This document shows positions 9,035 to 16,523 of a stretch of DNA of 43,639 nucleotides, in pieces. Numbering within the stretch: the stretch's first letter is position 1; every line of letters begins with the position of its first letter. Below the pieces are notes generated by a model. It worked only from the letters and a program-made list of their open reading frames with translations, did not search any database and was not told where the DNA came from. This stretch comes from JBEKYD01 sp049509915. Lineage in GTDB: Bacteria > Acidobacteriota > Terriglobia > Bryobacterales > Bryobacteraceae. The position numbers were made by a program, and so were the translations under genes. The stretch spans positions 1 to 43,639 of the forward strand of contig JBEKZL010000088.1 of NCBI GenBank assembly GCA_049509915.1. The letters are read 5' to 3'.

Positions 9035-9748
9035 ATGGGGTCCCCATTCCCCGGGTTTCCGGCCGAAGCGCTGGAGTTTTTTCGAGGGCTGGCACGCCAC
9101 AACAAGCGCGAGTGGTTCCAGCCGCGCAAGGCGCAGTTTGAAGAATACGTGAAGCAGCCCATGTTGCAATTGGTGGAAGCGCTCAACCGCGCGCTGGAGC
9201 CGCTGGCGCCGGCCCTCTTCACCCCACCGGAGAAGGCCATCTATCGAATTTATCGCGATACGCGCTTCAGTAAGGACAAGACGCCCTACAAGGACCATAT
9301 CGCGGCCAGTTTCCACAGCCGCGCCAGTGCCGGCCAGAGCGACGGCGGCTTGTACGTGGCGATTTCGCACAAGGAAGTCGCCGTGGGCGGCGGCGTCTAC
9401 CTGCCCGACCCCGCCGCGCTGCGGAAGATTCGCGAACACGTGGCGCAGAACCACGGCGAGCTGCGACGCATCCTGGCGGCGAAGATGGTCAAGCGCCTGC
9501 TGGGAGACCTGCAGGGCGAGCAACTAACGCGCGTCCCGAAAGGCTTCGCCTGCGACCACCCCGCCGCTGACCTGGTGCGCTTCAAGCGCTACATCCTATA
9601 TAAAGAGCTGCCGCCGGAGCTGGCCACCACGCCGCGGCTCTACCAGGAGATCTGGAGCCGCTTCCGCGCCACCATGCCCTTTCTCGAGTTTCTGGCCGCG
9701 CCGTTTGGAAAGGCGAAAAAGAAGCTGGAGATTACCGATTTGTTCTAG
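9035..9748 (+). CDS. DUF2461 (TIGR02453) family protein
   Basis: The 237-residue product matches the DUF2461 family: FPAEALEFFRGLARHNKREWF at the start, the signature YRIYRDTRFSKDKTPYKDHI in the middle, then GLYVAISHKEVAVGGGVY and a C-terminal FKRYILYKELPPEL. The family is widespread in bacteria and fungi; its biochemical role is not established as far as I know. No signal peptide or membrane segment is visible, so it is likely cytoplasmic. ATG 9035 is preceded by a good GGGAGG ribosome site (9024-9029, five bases away). It shares a very short divergent promoter region with murB, which may mean common regulation or simple packing. Confidence 0.88.
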   Translation: MGSPFPGFPAEALEFFRGLARHNKREWFQPRKAQFEEYVKQPMLQLVEALNRALEPLAPALFTPPEKAIYRIYRDTRFSKDKTPYKDHIAASFHSRASAGQSDGGLYVAISHKEVAVGGGVYLPDPAALRKIREHVAQNHGELRRILAAKMVKRLLGDLQGEQLTRVPKGFACDHPAADLVRFKRYILYKELPPELATTPRLYQEIWSRFRATMPFLEFLAAPFGKAKKKLEITDLF

Positions 9749-9753
9749 CGTAG

Positions 9754-9912
9754 CTACACGTTCTCGTCAATTTCGGCGAACATCTGGGAGAACGGAAAGT
9801 CGATTGCCAGTTCTTTCAGCCGGGTCGTTGCGCCGGTAAGAAGGCAGGACGCGATTCGTCTCACGGTGGAAAAATTCGAATGACAACAGCCGCGTTTCTT
9901 ATCGGCGTTCAT
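9754..9912 (-). CDS. 52-codon ORF, possible gene remnant
   Basis: Reading from ATG 9912 to TAG 9754 gives 52 residues with a protein-like middle and end (STVRRIASCLLTGATTRLKE, then LAIDFPFSQMFAEIDENV). The start codon lies inside a fragment of a dispersed repeat (9899-9918) and no ribosome site precedes it. That suggests the 3' end of an older gene whose 5' part was lost, rather than an intact small gene. I do not recognise the family. It is convergent with the DUF2461 gene, five bases from its stop. Confidence 0.25.
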   Translation of the reverse strand: MNADKKRGCCHSNFSTVRRIASCLLTGATTRLKELAIDFPFSQMFAEIDENV

Positions 9913-9918
9913 CTGTGG
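9899..9918 (+). repeat. Fragment of a dispersed repeat (half copy of the element at 38431-38508)
   Basis: These 20 bases match 38487-38506, in the right arm of the inverted repeat near 38.5 kb, at 18 of 20 positions. The left arm is absent here, so this is a partial copy. Confidence 0.5.
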
Positions 9919-10427
9919 GTACGCCGCTGGGCATAGTATAGTTCAATTAGAAAATTCAGGGTTCGGGCTCGTAAATCTAATTCGTAATGCCGTCCCGCGC
10001 GACTCACCGATTGCTTGAGATATCCGGCGCGGGAACCCAAATGGCCGGCCTGCCGTAGTATTGGACTGGAAAATATTACTTGACAAGTTGAGCGTCCAGA
10101 GGTAATTCTTAGGTTACTTCAGAGAAAGGCACTCAATTAGTTCAAATAAAGATAAAGGCGATCCTGTCGCTTGCTTTAACTAAGTTTACCAATTTCATAC
10201 GGTCGCTTACGTATTTCCGGGCAACCGCTCCCTGACGCTCGCGGCTCGGAAACGGGAGAAACCGGGCCAGGGCCGTTTAGGGAGGGGTTACCTAACATTC
10301 GGCCGTAATTCCGAACGGGGCGCTTAAGGCGTCAAAACCGGGGACATGTTGGAGTGTCCGCCGGGCGTGAACGCCACGGGGAACGGCACCGCGAGCAGAA
10401 GCAAGTCCAGGGAGAGAAGCGCTCTTA
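9913..10427. other. Gene-free stretch, AT-richer than its surroundings
   Basis: No convincing reading frame on either strand over about 515 bases. The part at 9930-10200 is clearly more AT-rich than the surrounding genes, which fits untranslated or promoter DNA. A TTGACA hexamer at 10080 has no good -10 box at the right distance. The right part (10193-10325) holds a dispersed repeat copy, listed separately. A weak purine-rich ribosome site (AGGGAGAG, 10409-10416) precedes the kinase gene. Confidence 0.5.
10193..10325. repeat. Dispersed intergenic repeat, copy A
   Basis: Two blocks here recur in the same order at 32295-32395. The first begins GCAACCGCTCCC (10221) and continues to TCGCGGCTCGG; the second is GCCGTAATTCCGAACG (10302-10317). 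Block starts are 81 bases apart here and 85 in the other copy. The right inverted arm, clear in copy B, is eroded in this copy. Confidence 0.65.
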
Positions 10428-12035
10428 ATGAACCCGCGCAAGCCGTCGAAACCCACAGTGCCTGGGCACTCCCCATCTGCCGGGAAACCCACGGCTGCCA
10501 AGTTACATCCTTCCGAACAAATGGCCGGCGCCCTTTTGGAGTCCGCGGTCCAAGCCATCGTGTGCACGGATCGAGCCGGCGAAATTGTGCTCGCAAACCG
10601 CCAGGCGGAGGAGATGTTCGGTTACACCCGCGACGATTTGCTCGGCTCCTCGATTGAAATGCTTGTCCCGGATCGGAAGCGTGGCGCTCACGCGCGGATG
10701 CGCGCCGAGTACCTGAAGCGGCCCAGCGTCCGCCCGATGGGGAGTGAAATGGATTTGTTTGCGCGCCGCAAAGACGGCAGCGAGTTTCCGGTCGATGTGG
10801 GGCTCAGCCACATGGAAACCGCCGCGGGCGTGTTCGCCATCGCGTTTATCAGCGACATCAGCCAGCGGAAGCAACTCGAGCAGCATTTGCTGCACGCCCA
10901 GAAAATGGAGGCTATCGGGCGCCTGGCGGGCGGCATCGCTCACGACTTCAACAATATGCTGACAACCATCTCCGGTTATGGGGCTATGGTCTTAGCGGAA
11001 TTGCCGGCACAGGACCCGCTGCACAACTACGTCGAGGAGATCCTGAACGCGTCGAATCGTGCGGCGGCCCTAGCCGGCCAGCTGCTGGCGTTTGGCCGGC
11101 GCCAGGTCATGCGGCCCGAGGTGATCAGCCTCAACTCCCTGATCGCCAGTACCGAGAAAATGCTCCGCCGGCTTATCGGAGAGGACATTGTGCTGGAACT
11201 GGTCCTCGAAGCCGGGCTGGGGAACGTCGAGGCGGATCCCGGCCACGTCGAGCAGGCGATCGTGAACCTGGTGGTTAACTCGCGCGACGCCATGTCTGCG
11301 GGAGGCCGCATCGTTATCGAAACGGCGAATGTTTCTCTCGACGCAAACTACGCCAAAACGCACGCGGGCCTGAAGCCCGGCGAATTTGTCATGGTCGCGG
11401 TAAGCGACACGGGCGATGGCATGGACGCCGATGTCCAGCAACGAATCTTCGAGCCGTTCTTCACCACCAAGGAACGCGGCAAAGGAACGGGCTTGGGCCT
11501 CGCCATCGTCTACGGCACCATGAAGCAGACCGGCGGCGATATCTCGTTGTATAGCGAGCTGGGCAAAGGTACCACCTTCAAACTCCATTTTCCCAGAGTG
11601 GATACGCCGGTCGCCTCCCCAACCGCTGTACCTGTACAGCCGGAGGCGCGCGGCGACGAAACCGTCCTGGTTGTGGAGGATGATCCGCAGGTTCGAGACA
11701 TTACGGTACGGATGCTGAGCCAACTCGGATACGAGACGCTGGCCGCCGCCGCCGGCGCGGAGGCCCTGGAGATCGGCAAGGCGCACCGCGGTACAATCCA
11801 CCTTCTGCTCACGGACCTGGTTATGCCCAACATGAATGGGCGGCGGTTGGCGGACGAATTGGCTCCTTCGCGGCCGGAGATGAAAGTCCTTTTTGTTTCG
11901 GGATACACCGGGAACGTCGCGACCCATCGCGGAATCGTCGATTCAGGTGCCGCGTTCTTGCCCAAGCCATTCAGCCGCGAGCAGTTGGCGAAGGCCGTGC
12001 GTGACGTTTTGGAAAACCGCCAAACTGCCAAATGA
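10428..12035 (+). CDS. PAS-domain hybrid histidine kinase with C-terminal receiver
   Basis: The 535-residue protein has a PAS sensor (about 35-145: AIVCTDRAGEIVLANRQAEE, MFGYTRDDLLG), a HisKA domain with His172 (GGIAHDFNNML), an HATPase domain with Asn284 (NLVVNSRDAM), SDTGDGMD and KGTGLGLAIV, and a receiver domain (about 410-530) with Asp463 (LLLTDLVMPNMNG) and Lys513. There are no membrane segments, so it should sense an internal cue through PAS. The HDFNN motif marks a large hybrid-kinase class that often transfers phosphate through its own receiver to other regulators. No partner regulator lies next to it. The N-terminal 30 residues are Pro/Lys-rich and probably disordered. Confidence 0.93.
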   Translation: MNPRKPSKPTVPGHSPSAGKPTAAKLHPSEQMAGALLESAVQAIVCTDRAGEIVLANRQAEEMFGYTRDDLLGSSIEMLVPDRKRGAHARMRAEYLKRPSVRPMGSEMDLFARRKDGSEFPVDVGLSHMETAAGVFAIAFISDISQRKQLEQHLLHAQKMEAIGRLAGGIAHDFNNMLTTISGYGAMVLAELPAQDPLHNYVEEILNASNRAAALAGQLLAFGRRQVMRPEVISLNSLIASTEKMLRRLIGEDIVLELVLEAGLGNVEADPGHVEQAIVNLVVNSRDAMSAGGRIVIETANVSLDANYAKTHAGLKPGEFVMVAVSDTGDGMDADVQQRIFEPFFTTKERGKGTGLGLAIVYGTMKQTGGDISLYSELGKGTTFKLHFPRVDTPVASPTAVPVQPEARGDETVLVVEDDPQVRDITVRMLSQLGYETLAAAAGAEALEIGKAHRGTIHLLLTDLVMPNMNGRRLADELAPSRPEMKVLFVSGYTGNVATHRGIVDSGAAFLPKPFSREQLAKAVRDVLENRQTAK

Positions 12036-12129
12036 GGGAGCCTGAACGGAAGGCTGCTGCGCCTGAACCGGAAATCGCCTGATCGGTTAAGCACCCTGCC
12101 CAGACTCATGGAGCGCCTTTCAAATGGGA

Positions 12130-12135
12130 TAAAAT
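12130..12135 (+). promoter_or_regulatory. Possible -10 box of the tRNA-Thr gene
   Basis: TAAAAT ends 10 bases before the mature tRNA 5' end, the right distance for a start site just ahead of the tRNA. No good -35 hexamer is seen, which is tolerable for a stable-RNA promoter. Confidence 0.35.
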
Positions 12136-12145
12136 AGGCTTGAGC

Positions 12146-12221
12146 GCCACCGTAGCTCAGTTGGCAGAGCGGCAGTTTTGTAAACTGCGGGTCGGGGGTT
12201 CAAGTCCCTCCGGTGGCTCCA
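12146..12221 (+). tRNA. tRNA-Thr (anticodon UGU)
   Basis: A full cloverleaf can be drawn. The acceptor arms GCCACCG (12146-12152) and CGGTGGC (12211-12217) pair perfectly, T is the discriminator base and CCA is encoded (12219-12221). The D arm is TAGCTCAGTTGGCAGAGCGG. The anticodon stem GCAGT/ACTGC holds the loop TTTTGTAA region with anticodon TGT, which reads ACA threonine codons. The T arm contains GGTTCAAGTCC. Total length is 76 bases including CCA. Confidence 0.96.
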
Positions 12222-12271
12222 TTCCCGCCGGGTCGCCGTCAAGCGCGTTTAGGTTTGCGATATGATGCAAC

Positions 12272-14650
12272 TTGACCCGGAAAATTACCCTCCCCATCAC
12301 TGTCGCGCTGGTTGTGTTTGGGGCCCAGCCGGCGGATAAATTCGCCCTCACGGTCGACAACATCATGCGCGGTCCGGCGCTGGTCGGCTACGAGCCTACC
12401 CAGGTTCGCTGGTCGCACGATAGCCTCCAGGTATACTTTCAGTGGAAACGCGCCGGCGATAAGGAAAACGAGCCGCTCGATACCTACGTGGCCGGGCGCG
12501 ATGGCGCCGGCTTGCGAAAGCTGACCGAGGACGAGGCCAAACAGGCGCCGCCCCCCGCCGGCGACGCCTCCCGCGATAACAAACTCACCGTCTTCGCCCG
12601 CGATGGCGATCTGTTCGTCTACGATAACTCGACCGGCCGAATCCGCCAGGTCACCAAGACCAGCGAACCTGAAATCAATCCGCGATTTCTGCGCGATGGC
12701 AAACGAATCGCCTTCACCCGCGGCGGCAACCTGTATGTGATGTCGCTCGATGACGGCTTTCTCGAGCAGATGACCGACATTCGCCCGGCCGGAGCCGCTC
12801 CAACGCCGGCGACCGCAGCCGGGCGCGGCGGACGCGGCGGACGCGGCGCGGAAACGGCCTCGGCGGCAGCCGGCGGCGCCACCCAGACCGCGGCCAGCGC
12901 CAGCCAGGAATATCTCAAAAAGGAAGAGAAGGAATTCTTCGAAACCGTGCGCGACCGCGCCGCCCTCCACGACGAAGAGGCGGCCCGCCGCAAACTGCAC
13001 CCGTCGCGCAAACCCTTCTACCTCGATGCCCGCCAATCCGTCACCGCGCTCCGTCTTTCGCCCGACGGCAAATACGTCATCGCATCCGTCAGCGAGTCCG
13101 GCAGTGCCAGGAACACGACCATCCCCCAGTGGATCACCGATACGGCCTACGTCGAGGACGAATCCGGCCGCTCGAACGTCGGTGATTCCGAAGCCCGCTC
13201 CCGCCTGGCCATCCTCGACGCCGCCACCGGCGAAGTCGCCTGGGCCGATCATGGCCAGGGGCAGCGCGAGGTCGAGATCCTCCAGCCGGTATGGTCGGAG
13301 GACGGAACCCGCTGCGCCGTGGAGGCCCGTGCCGCCGACAACAAGGATCGCTGGCTGCTGGCGCTCGACCCCGCCACCGGCAAGACCCGCGTGCTCGACC
13401 GCGAACATGACGACGCCTGGGTGGCCGGCGGCTACGGCGGCGGCTTTGGCGCGGCCGCTTTCGGCTGGATGAAGAACGATCGCGAGCTTTGGTTCCGCTC
13501 CGAGCGTACCGGCTACGCCCAGCTTTATGCCGTACCGTACGATGGCGGCGAGCCGCGCGCCCTCACTTCCGGCAAATGGGAAGTGCTGGCGGTCCGTCAG
13601 TCCAAAGACAAGTCGCGCTTCTATCTCACCGCCAGCAAGGATTCCCCCTACGAAAACCATCTCTATGAAATGAGCGATGACGGCGGAGAACCCACGCGCC
13701 TTACCAAGGCGCCCGGCAAGCACACCACCACGCTTTCGCCCGACGAGCGTTGGATCGCCGATATCTATTCCTACACCAACCAGCCGCCCGACCTCTACGT
13801 GCAGGAAAACAAGCCGCTGGCCGAACTGAAGCGGTTGACGACTTCGCCCACGCCCGAATTCTTGTCCTATCCCTGGTTGGACGTGCCCATCATTACCTTT
13901 ACCGCGCGCGACGGCGTGAAAGTGCCGGCGCGTTTGTTCAAGCCCGCCCACGTAAAGCCCGGCGGCCCCGGCGTGGTCTTCGTGCACGGCGCCGGCTACC
14001 TGCAGAACGTCGACCGCTGGTGGTCCACCGGCTATTACCGCGAGTACATGTTCGACCACCTCTTGATGGACCGCGGCTTCACCATCATCGACGTGGATTA
14101 TCGCGGTTCGGCCGGCTACGGCCGCGATTGGCGCACCGCCGTCTACGAGCACATGGGCGGCAAGGACCTGGACGACATCGTGGATGCGGCTAAATATCTG
14201 GCCGCGGAGCACGGCGTCGACCCCAAGAAAACCGGCCTCTTCGGCGGCAGCTACGGCGGTTTCATCACCTTGATGGCCATGTTCACCCAGTCCGACACAT
14301 TCGCCGCCGGAGCCGCGCTGCGCCCGGTCTCTGATTGGGCCCTCTACAATCACGGCTACACCGCCAATATTCTGAACACCCCGCAGGCCGACGCCGAAGC
14401 CTACCGCCGCTCTTCGCCCATCTTCTTTGCCGATGGATTGAAGGGTGCTCTGCTGATTTGCCATGGCATGGTGGATAACAACGTGGAGTTCGCCGATACC
14501 GTGCGCCTGGTCGAGCGCCTCATCGAACTGCGCAAGGAGAACTGGCAGCTCGCCGTTTACCCGGTCGAAAGCCACGGCTTCATCCAGCCCACCAGTTGGG
14601 CCGACGAATACAAACGCATCCTGGCGCTGTTTGAAAAGAATTTGAAGTAG
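12272..14650 (+). CDS. Secreted S9-family (prolyl oligopeptidase / dipeptidyl peptidase-like) serine peptidase
   Basis: The 792-residue protein has a signal-like N-terminus (KITLPITVALVVFGAQPA), a beta-propeller-like region with repeated blade motifs (SPDGKYVIASVSESG, WSEDGTRCAVEA) and a C-terminal alpha/beta hydrolase domain. The catalytic triad is visible: Ser660 in FGGSYGGF, Asp735 in GMVDNNVEF and His768 in ESHGF. It should cleave peptides in the periplasm. The only in-frame start after a stop (TGA 12263-12265) is TTG 12272. An ATG at 12262 is one frame off; removing a single base at 12270-12271 would give a longer signal peptide beginning MMQL. An unusual Gly/Arg- and Ala-rich insert (about 170-215) interrupts the propeller. 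An amino acid permease follows, consistent with peptide use. Confidence 0.88.
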   Translation: MTRKITLPITVALVVFGAQPADKFALTVDNIMRGPALVGYEPTQVRWSHDSLQVYFQWKRAGDKENEPLDTYVAGRDGAGLRKLTEDEAKQAPPPAGDASRDNKLTVFARDGDLFVYDNSTGRIRQVTKTSEPEINPRFLRDGKRIAFTRGGNLYVMSLDDGFLEQMTDIRPAGAAPTPATAAGRGGRGGRGAETASAAAGGATQTAASASQEYLKKEEKEFFETVRDRAALHDEEAARRKLHPSRKPFYLDARQSVTALRLSPDGKYVIASVSESGSARNTTIPQWITDTAYVEDESGRSNVGDSEARSRLAILDAATGEVAWADHGQGQREVEILQPVWSEDGTRCAVEARAADNKDRWLLALDPATGKTRVLDREHDDAWVAGGYGGGFGAAAFGWMKNDRELWFRSERTGYAQLYAVPYDGGEPRALTSGKWEVLAVRQSKDKSRFYLTASKDSPYENHLYEMSDDGGEPTRLTKAPGKHTTTLSPDERWIADIYSYTNQPPDLYVQENKPLAELKRLTTSPTPEFLSYPWLDVPIITFTARDGVKVPARLFKPAHVKPGGPGVVFVHGAGYLQNVDRWWSTGYYREYMFDHLLMDRGFTIIDVDYRGSAGYGRDWRTAVYEHMGGKDLDDIVDAAKYLAAEHGVDPKKTGLFGGSYGGFITLMAMFTQSDTFAAGAALRPVSDWALYNHGYTANILNTPQADAEAYRRSSPIFFADGLKGALLICHGMVDNNVEFADTVRLVERLIELRKENWQLAVYPVESHGFIQPTSWADEYKRILALFEKNLK

Positions 14651-14667
14651 GGTCGAGAGGTGCTGTG

Positions 14668-14692
14668 GTGGGGCAGGCGGTTTCGCCTGCCC
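14668..14692 (+). repeat. Short hairpin repeat between peptidase and permease genes
   Basis: GGGCAGGCG (14671-14679) pairs perfectly with CGCCTGCCC (14684-14692). The leading GTGGGGCAGGC recurs on the other strand at 32450-32459. No T-run follows, so it is not a standard terminator. Confidence 0.55.
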
Positions 14693-14766
14693 GCCGGTTT
14701 GCCGGAAGTATGTAAAGTGTCCCGGTTGGGGAGATCGACAGCCACACGCAGCCACCCAAAAAGGAA

Positions 14767-16077
14767 GTGACCGCGACACCACCCAAATTGACGCTGCTGC
14801 CGCTCATCGCGGCGACATACTTCATCGTGTCCGGCGGTCCGTTCGGCCTCGAGGATATCGTGGTGCGAGCGGGCTACGCTGGTGCCATTCTCATCCTCCT
14901 GATCACGCCCGTGGTTTGGGCCTTTCCCAGCGCATTGATGGTGAGCGAACTGGCCAGCACGCTCCCCGAGGAAGGCGGCTACTACGTTTGGGCCACCCGC
15001 TCCATGGGCCCCTTCTGGGGCTTTCAGGAGGCCTGGCTGTCGCTGGTGGGAAGCATCTTCGACATGGCCATCTATCCCACCCTGTTCGTCAGCTATCTGG
15101 GCCACTTCGCGCCCGCGGTGACGGCGGGCTGGCGCGGCATCGCCATCGGCGTGGCGCTCATCGGCATGGCCGCCGCCTGGAACCTCGCGGGCGCAAAGGT
15201 GGTGGGCGATAGCTCGGTGGTGATGGCCATCCTGCTGCTTGCGCCCTTTGCCGTGCTCTCGGCCTATGCCGCCCTGCATCGCGCGGCGCCCTCCCATGCC
15301 GCCTCGCCGGTTCATTTCGACCTGTTGGGCGGCATTCTGGTAGCCATGTGGAATTACATGGGCTTCGACAATACCTCGACCATCGCCGGCGAAGTCGACC
15401 GGCCCCAGCGCACCTATCCGCTCGCCATGGCCGGCACGGTTGCCCTTATCGCCTTGAGCTACATCGTTCCCATCGGCGCCGTGGCTCTCACCGGTCTTCC
15501 GCTGTCCCAATGGTCCACCGGCGGATGGGCCGATGTAGCGCGGGCCGCTTTCGGCTCCAACCCCGCCGGCCCGGCCGTCGCCTTTTCCATTACCGCCGTG
15601 GGAATGATGGCCGCGGCGGGCACGCTGCTGGGGCTGACGCTGGCGCTCTCGCGGCTGCCCGCCGTGATGGCGCAGGATGGCTACCTGCTGCGCGTGCTCG
15701 CCCGCCGCAACCGCGCTGGCGTGCCGTGGGTCGCGGTGCTGGTCTGCGCCGCTGCCTGGGCCGCCTGCCTCGGGCTGAGCTTCAGCAAGCTCATCATGCT
15801 CGACGTCCTGCTCACCGGCCTCAGCATTCTGCTCGAATTCGCTTCGCTGGTGGCGCTGCGAATTCGCGAGCCGCTGCTGCCGCGCCCCTACAAAGTGCCA
15901 GGCGGGCTGGCGGGCGCCATCGCGATCGGCATCCCGCCGCTCGCCCTGCTGGTCCTCACCGTGGTCCGCAACCAGGCGGAATCCATCGGCCCAATCAATG
16001 CACTTCAATTGGGGGGTGTTCTCATCGGTCTCGGCGTTGTAGCCTATTTCTTGAGAGCGCGAAAAGAATCGATATGA
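14767..16077 (+). CDS. APC-superfamily amino acid/polyamine permease
   Basis: The 436-residue integral membrane protein has about 12 hydrophobic segments from residue 9 to the C-terminus. The first segment carries FIVSGGPFGLEDIVVRAG, an APC-type glycine-rich binding stretch close to that of PUT/LAT-like permeases. GEVDRPQRTYPLAM after segment 6 and RPYKVPGG before the last pair of segments are also family features. It should import an amino acid or polyamine by proton or sodium symport. The start is GTG 14767; the AAGGA just before it is closer than usual, and no other start lies in frame before the TAA at 14713. Its stop overlaps the cupin start as ATGA (16074-16077), so it heads a coupled three-gene operon. 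Confidence 0.88.
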   Translation: MTATPPKLTLLPLIAATYFIVSGGPFGLEDIVVRAGYAGAILILLITPVVWAFPSALMVSELASTLPEEGGYYVWATRSMGPFWGFQEAWLSLVGSIFDMAIYPTLFVSYLGHFAPAVTAGWRGIAIGVALIGMAAAWNLAGAKVVGDSSVVMAILLLAPFAVLSAYAALHRAAPSHAASPVHFDLLGGILVAMWNYMGFDNTSTIAGEVDRPQRTYPLAMAGTVALIALSYIVPIGAVALTGLPLSQWSTGGWADVARAAFGSNPAGPAVAFSITAVGMMAAAGTLLGLTLALSRLPAVMAQDGYLLRVLARRNRAGVPWVAVLVCAAAWAACLGLSFSKLIMLDVLLTGLSILLEFASLVALRIREPLLPRPYKVPGGLAGAIAIGIPPLALLVLTVVRNQAESIGPINALQLGGVLIGLGVVAYFLRARKESI

Positions 16078-16523
16078 TTATTGCCGATCTTGCCGAGATC
16101 GCCGGCCGCACTTACCCGGCGCGCCGGCGCACGCAGAACCTGGTGGGCGGCCCCAGCCCCATCCAGGCCTCCAACTTCTCCATGGGCAACGTCACCCTGG
16201 AGCCCGATGGCGGTCAGGTGCCGTGGCACAATCAGGGGCAGGAGGAGATTTACTTCGTCGTGGAGGGGACCGGCGAAATGTGCCTGGGTGAAGAGCGCAC
16301 TGTAGTGCGATCCGGCCAGGCCGTCTATATTCCGCCCCAGGTATTCCATCAGTTGACCAACATCGGCTCGACGCCGCTGCGCATGATTTATTGCTATGGC
16401 CCGGCCGGCGACGTGGCCCACTGGCGCCAGGAACTGGACGGCACCCTGCCAAGGGCCGGCGTGGAAGCGCCCGCGCTGCCCGCCGGGGCTCACCCGCAGT
16501 GTACCGAACGGCCCAAGCCATGA
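16074..16523 (+). CDS. Small cupin-domain protein
   Basis: This 149-residue protein has a single cupin barrel: VPWHNQGQEEIYFVVEGTGE (motif 1, with His and Glu metal-ligand candidates) and AVYIPPQVFHQLTNIG (motif 2, with His). Cupins of this size act as isomerases, dioxygenases or small-molecule binders; the sequence does not decide which. The ATG overlaps the permease stop and its own TGA overlaps the start of the next gene (ATGA, 16520-16523), so the three are translated together. A role in processing the compound brought in by the permease is a reasonable inference. The far C-terminus is Pro/Ala-rich. Confidence 0.85.
   Translation: MIIADLAEIAGRTYPARRRTQNLVGGPSPIQASNFSMGNVTLEPDGGQVPWHNQGQEEIYFVVEGTGEMCLGEERTVVRSGQAVYIPPQVFHQLTNIGSTPLRMIYCYGPAGDVAHWRQELDGTLPRAGVEAPALPAGAHPQCTERPKP

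Noticed and set aside
10080..10108. TTGACA promoter in the gap before the hybrid kinase
   Set aside because: The bases 17 positions downstream (TAATTC) match the -10 consensus poorly and no second element supports it.
12239..14782. 847-codon minus-strand frame opposite the S9 peptidase
   Set aside because: The plus strand has an intact catalytic triad and family motifs; the antisense product is compositionally typical of a shadow and would also run through the tRNA-peptidase gap.
14557..16008. 483-codon minus-strand frame opposite the permease
   Set aside because: The plus strand encodes a clear 12-helix permease with ATGA coupling; the antisense product is His/Gly/Gln-rich with no motif.
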